DNA of 64,000 nt from Akkermansiaceae bacterium (GTDB taxonomy: Bacteria; Verrucomicrobiota; Verrucomicrobiia; Verrucomicrobiales; Akkermansiaceae). The stretch is from contig JARWZU010000088.1 of NCBI GenBank assembly GCA_029866215.1, positions 124,001 through 188,000 of the forward strand, read 5' to 3'. The translations under genes were made by a program, and so were the position numbers. The first letter of the stretch is position 1, and each line of letters begins with the position of its first letter. Below are positions 60,916 through 64,000 of the stretch, in pieces. The notes below the pieces were generated by a model that was given only the letters and a program-made list of their open reading frames with translations, ran no database searches and was not told where the DNA came from.

Positions 60916-61818
60916 ATGAAACCCAATAATCCACTCCCCATCATCCTCTTTGCATTGGCATTCGCTGCTCCATTTGCATCCGCCCATAACCACTTTGCCG
61001 CAGGCATTGTCGACACGAACCAGAACAACGAACCCGACCCCGGCGAACCACTGCAATTCATCGGTTCCAACGGGACGGATCTCACATTCCACCTTCTTCC
61101 TCGACCAGTCGGACAACGTTGTGGTGGCCTCTATATGCTAGACGGATTACCGCGCACGTTGTTTCCCGATGATGCTTTCTCGCTCACCGTTCAGTCCGAC
61201 GGCCAATTTGAAGCCGAAGGATCCCACCATGCGCACACGGGTTCATGGATCTGGGTAGAAGTGGTTAGCGTAACAGGCCCTTCTGGTGCGACATTGGGTT
61301 TCTGGGAGGAAAACGCCTCCGTCGTAACCCAAGCGTTCGCGACCAATCAAGCGACCGATATGGTAAGGTTTCCAATCAGTGAGGGATTCGATGAGATTAA
61401 CCAAGACCCCCAAGGTCACATCCATGGACGCGCATGGACAGCGGACAAGCCAGGAAACTATAAGGTTGGCATCCGTCTAGTAGATTTAAGTACTACCGGA
61501 CCCGATGGTGGCCCATGGCACCCACCAAGCCAAATCCACATCTATCATTTCAGCGCGGGACCAGACTTCCAACCGTCGCTCCAACGGAACCCCGACTCCA
61601 CCGCCACGCTGACATGGCAAAGCCAAATGGGCATCTGGGAGCCCTATCAGACTGGAATAACGTTTCATATCCAGCGCACCGAAAATCTCACTGCCAATAA
61701 CTGGAGCACGATTGGTTCGGTGACGGGAACCACCGCAGATACCATCCGCTTCACCGATCCCTCTCCACCTTCAAACAAGGTTTTCTATCGACTCGCTTTT
61801 GACTGGTCTAACCCTTGA
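60916..61818 (+). CDS. Secreted histidine-containing surface protein
   Basis: The 300-residue protein has a signal peptide (NPLPIILFALAFAAPFASA). HNHFAAG follows cleavage, and GHIHGRAWTADKPGNYKVGIR near 169 resembles the 'HxHxxWxFTxPGxY' segment of surface-anchored domains found near metal ABC transporters in other phyla. The C-terminal part (about 215-300) looks like a fibronectin-type region (TLTWQSQ, FHIQRTENL). Histidine pairs suggest metal binding, which is inference. It abuts the PEP-CTERM gene. Confidence 0.6.
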   Translation: MKPNNPLPIILFALAFAAPFASAHNHFAAGIVDTNQNNEPDPGEPLQFIGSNGTDLTFHLLPRPVGQRCGGLYMLDGLPRTLFPDDAFSLTVQSDGQFEAEGSHHAHTGSWIWVEVVSVTGPSGATLGFWEENASVVTQAFATNQATDMVRFPISEGFDEINQDPQGHIHGRAWTADKPGNYKVGIRLVDLSTTGPDGGPWHPPSQIHIYHFSAGPDFQPSLQRNPDSTATLTWQSQMGIWEPYQTGITFHIQRTENLTANNWSTIGSVTGTTADTIRFTDPSPPSNKVFYRLAFDWSNP

Positions 61819-61868
61819 TCCCACAAATCTCAGCCAAGAATAAGTCACATCAACATATGGTAACACCA

Positions 61869-62666
61869 ATGAAAACCAGCACCGTCATCGTCCTAGTCAT
61901 CCTGGCAAGCGCCGCCTCAGCCTTTGCACATCTCACCTATACCAACCGCAATTTCGGCACCCTTAATCCGGGCAACGAAACCACGTCCGTCACAAAGTCC
62001 AGTAGTATCTCTAGCACTTTCGGTTGGGCGTACTCCACCGATGCTGACTATGGAGACAGTCACCGCAACCGCGCCTTCCGCTTCACACTCACCACCGCGG
62101 GACAAATCCAACTTTCTGCGCAGAGCACTGGCGCAGGCAATGTGTTGCTGCCAGCACTCTCGATTTACTCAGGACTGGCGCACATCGCCCCAGATTCATT
62201 AGATCATGATGGTACTTTGCTCAGCGTCTCTTATCTGAATGGACGATTCGGCCCTGATGTCGCGCAGGGATCTTTCAACGCCCTTGGCGATTGGGCGATC
62301 GGCAACGAAGACGTTTACAATACCCCAGGAGATTCGACGAGTAGCGTCGCGGTACCAGCAAGCCTCAGCCACTTTAGCTATATCGGAAATGTAGCAGACG
62401 GAACCTCTACCAATTACGGCTCGTCAGCGGGAATTCATGGCGATGGAACTGCAGACGGAAAGGTGAGTGCATGGTTCGATCTTCCCGCCGGCGACTATAC
62501 AGTCATGGTCGGCGGCGCAACGATGTACAGCGGAAGCCTTCCAGCAGGACCTTACACCAGCTACCCGGTGAACGTCACCTTGAGCGTAATTCCTGAACCT
62601 TCCGCGCCTCTACTTTTTGCACTTGCAACTCTAGGCCTAACATTTCGTCGCCGCCGACTGGTCTAG
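61869..62666 (+). CDS. PEP-CTERM sorted surface protein
   Basis: From ATG 61869 the protein has 265 residues: a signal peptide (STVIVLVILASAASAFAHLT), an all-beta body and a C-terminal sorting tag PEPSAPLLFALATLGLTFRR. The tag has the PEP motif, a membrane helix and a basic end, which is exactly the substrate class of the exosortase at 45819-46823. The track start is a TTG at 61815 inside the previous gene. The body (NRNFGTLNPGNETTS and following) has no named domain that I recognise. Confidence 0.85.
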   Translation: MKTSTVIVLVILASAASAFAHLTYTNRNFGTLNPGNETTSVTKSSSISSTFGWAYSTDADYGDSHRNRAFRFTLTTAGQIQLSAQSTGAGNVLLPALSIYSGLAHIAPDSLDHDGTLLSVSYLNGRFGPDVAQGSFNALGDWAIGNEDVYNTPGDSTSSVAVPASLSHFSYIGNVADGTSTNYGSSAGIHGDGTADGKVSAWFDLPAGDYTVMVGGATMYSGSLPAGPYTSYPVNVTLSVIPEPSAPLLFALATLGLTFRRRRLV

Positions 62667-62746
62667 AGTGATAAAAGATTGATAGAGGGACTACCCCTTG
62701 ATGAATGATCGCAATCCTTCGCCCTTACTTTACAAAGGCCCTAGCC

Positions 62747-64000
62747 TCAGATCCTCGAGAGAAGGATCTCATTTCCCAACAGAACGAAATCCACGCTCCC
62801 CTTGAGCGTTTGATTGATGAACGGCGTGTTTTGTGACTTCGACTTCATAAACTCTGCCGTGAAGGTGGTCTCCCCTTCCGCGTCGAATAGGATGAGATCG
62901 GCAGGCTGCCCGACCTCGATCGCAACGGCCGGCAACCCCATGAGACGACGAGGTTCGGCGGAATAACGCTTCACGATGAGATCCCAACCGAATTTTTCCG
63001 TGAGGACGAAATGATGAAAAAGAGAGACCAGCGCGGTGTCCATGCCAGTGATTCCGTTGGGAGCACTCACAAAATCCTGCGATTTCTCAAACGGCGTGTG
63101 CGGCGCATGATCCGTTGCGATCAGGTCAAAGACCCCATCGATGAGACCTTGCAGAAGCCCATCGTTGTCAGCCTGGGTGCGGAGCGGAGGGTTCATTTTG
63201 TAATTGGTGTCAAAATCCCCAATGTGCTCGTCCGTAAATAACAAATGATGCGGCGAAACCTCTGCGGTGACCTTCACATCGCCGCGCGCTTTCCACCACC
63301 GAATGGTTTCCATGCCCAACTTGCTCGATACGTGCTGAATATGAATGTGAGCACCGGCGGCGTGAGCAAGGCGAATGTCACGATCGATGATGATTTCCTC
63401 GGCACATGCCGGGGAGCCTTTGATGCCGAGCCGATAACTGACCACCCCGTCATTGAGGGCACGGGGACCTGCAAGTTCTGGAACTTCACAGTGACTGGCA
63501 AAGAACATTCCGAATTCCGCCGCGTATTGCATCGCACGGAACAAAACTGCAGGATCGCCGGTGGTATCGCCGTCATCCGTGAGCATTTTCACCCCGAGCG
63601 CACGCATGCCATCGATGCCAGCGAGCTCCTTGCCATGTCGATCCTTGGTGACACAGCCCGAGGTGTGGACCGGGATGCGGGCAGTTCGCTTCGCGATTTC
63701 CAGCACGTTCGCCACCACGGTGGCAGAGTCGATCGCTGGACGGGTATTGGGCATCATCACAACGCCGGTGATCCCGCCATTGATGGCCGCCTCGGATCCA
63801 GTGGCGATGGTTTCCTTGGCCTCAAAGCCCGGCTCGCGAAAATGGACATGGGCGTCGAACATTCCCGGCGCGAGCACCCGCTTGGCAGCGTTAATGACCT
63901 TAGCCCCTGCTGGAGCCGTTAGATTCTGACCGATCGCTTGAATTTTCCCATTGGAAATGAGGACATCGCCATCGACGAGCGCAGGAGAATGTTCTGAAGC
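62747..64000 (-). CDS. pyrC: Dihydroorotase (partial, N-terminus outside the window)
   Basis: This - strand gene runs off the right edge. The frame is open to base 64000 (ASEHSPALVDGDVLISNGKI...), so the GTG start at 63877 in the track is internal. MFDAHVHFREPG is the zinc-binding signature, with VVMMPNTRPAID, SPHHLLFTDEHIG and LIATDHAPHTPFEK further on. It is a class I dihydroorotase that closes carbamoyl-aspartate in pyrimidine synthesis, though allantoinase-like relatives exist. About 417 residues are visible. Confidence 0.9.
   Translation of the reverse strand, partial: ASEHSPALVDGDVLISNGKIQAIGQNLTAPAGAKVINAAKRVLAPGMFDAHVHFREPGFEAKETIATGSEAAINGGITGVVMMPNTRPAIDSATVVANVLEIAKRTARIPVHTSGCVTKDRHGKELAGIDGMRALGVKMLTDDGDTTGDPAVLFRAMQYAAEFGMFFASHCEVPELAGPRALNDGVVSYRLGIKGSPACAEEIIIDRDIRLAHAAGAHIHIQHVSSKLGMETIRWWKARGDVKVTAEVSPHHLLFTDEHIGDFDTNYKMNPPLRTQADNDGLLQGLIDGVFDLIATDHAPHTPFEKSQDFVSAPNGITGMDTALVSLFHHFVLTEKFGWDLIVKRYSAEPRRLMGLPAVAIEVGQPADLILFDAEGETTFTAEFMKSKSQNTPFINQTLKGSVDFVLLGNEILLSRI

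Noticed and set aside
63245-63922. + strand ORF of 225 residues opposite pyrC
   Set aside because: It is a shadow of the dihydroorotase reading frame, whose motifs are complete on the - strand.

Overview
The window most likely comes from a bacterium of the Verrucomicrobiota; a planctomycete-like relative is the alternative. The pointers are an exosortase with a separate EpsI-like partner and a PEP-CTERM substrate in the same window, a prepilin-like protein with an H-X9-DG signature, FabV-type enoyl reductase, many starts without a visible Shine-Dalgarno sequence, and the gene order prs-rplY-pth-rpsF-ssb. No rRNA, tRNA or CRISPR array was seen.

Layout. 1-3.4 kb: the tail of a UDP-glucose dehydrogenase, then sulfate activation genes cysC, cysD and cysN (PAPS supply). 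3.4-6.5 kb: a VTT-domain membrane protein and two tandem HEPN/MNT toxin-antitoxin pairs. 6.5-45 kb: a very large exopolysaccharide/O-antigen type cluster, almost all on the + strand. It holds about fourteen glycosyltransferase genes (including one GT4-GT2-GT4 fusion), a Wzx-like flippase, two O-antigen polymerase/ligase-like proteins, two large GT-C or YfhO-like membrane proteins, a fucosyltransferase (GT11), a hexapeptide acyltransferase, a DUF268 protein, a methyltransferase, three redox enzymes (DAO-type, aldo/keto reductase, GMC-type), an orphan membrane-PAS protein and the initiating polyprenyl-phosphate sugar transferase. On the - strand at its right edge lie a VanZ-like protein, an EpsI-like protein and the exosortase. 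46.9-50.9 kb: housekeeping genes (prs, rplY, pth, rpsF, ssb, lipoprotein amidase). 51-64 kb: vapBC, fabV, a DMT permease, a Tat-exported 5'-nucleotidase-like phosphatase, pyrD, a sigma-70 factor, a pseudouridine synthase, a small secreted-protein group ending in a PEP-CTERM protein, and the 3' part of pyrC.

How it works together. The left edge can supply UDP-glucuronate and PAPS, and the cluster assembles, flips and polymerises a glycan, so a sulfated or uronate-containing extracellular polysaccharide is a reasonable inference. The exosortase/EpsI pair beside it fits the known coupling of PEP-CTERM sorting to exopolysaccharide loci.

The most unusual structure is a family of pyrimidine-rich intergenic repeats (TTTCAGC / TTCTACCTCTAAAC units, usually ending in TTTACC just before a start codon). 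They lie in front of at least seven genes, sometimes with inverted copies after the preceding gene. One pair of inverted arms encloses an IS3-type transposase relic. A related site carries 13 perfect copies of a 7-bp unit. A third, decayed HEPN/MNT pair was also found. All functional calls rest on reading the sequence; no database search was run.
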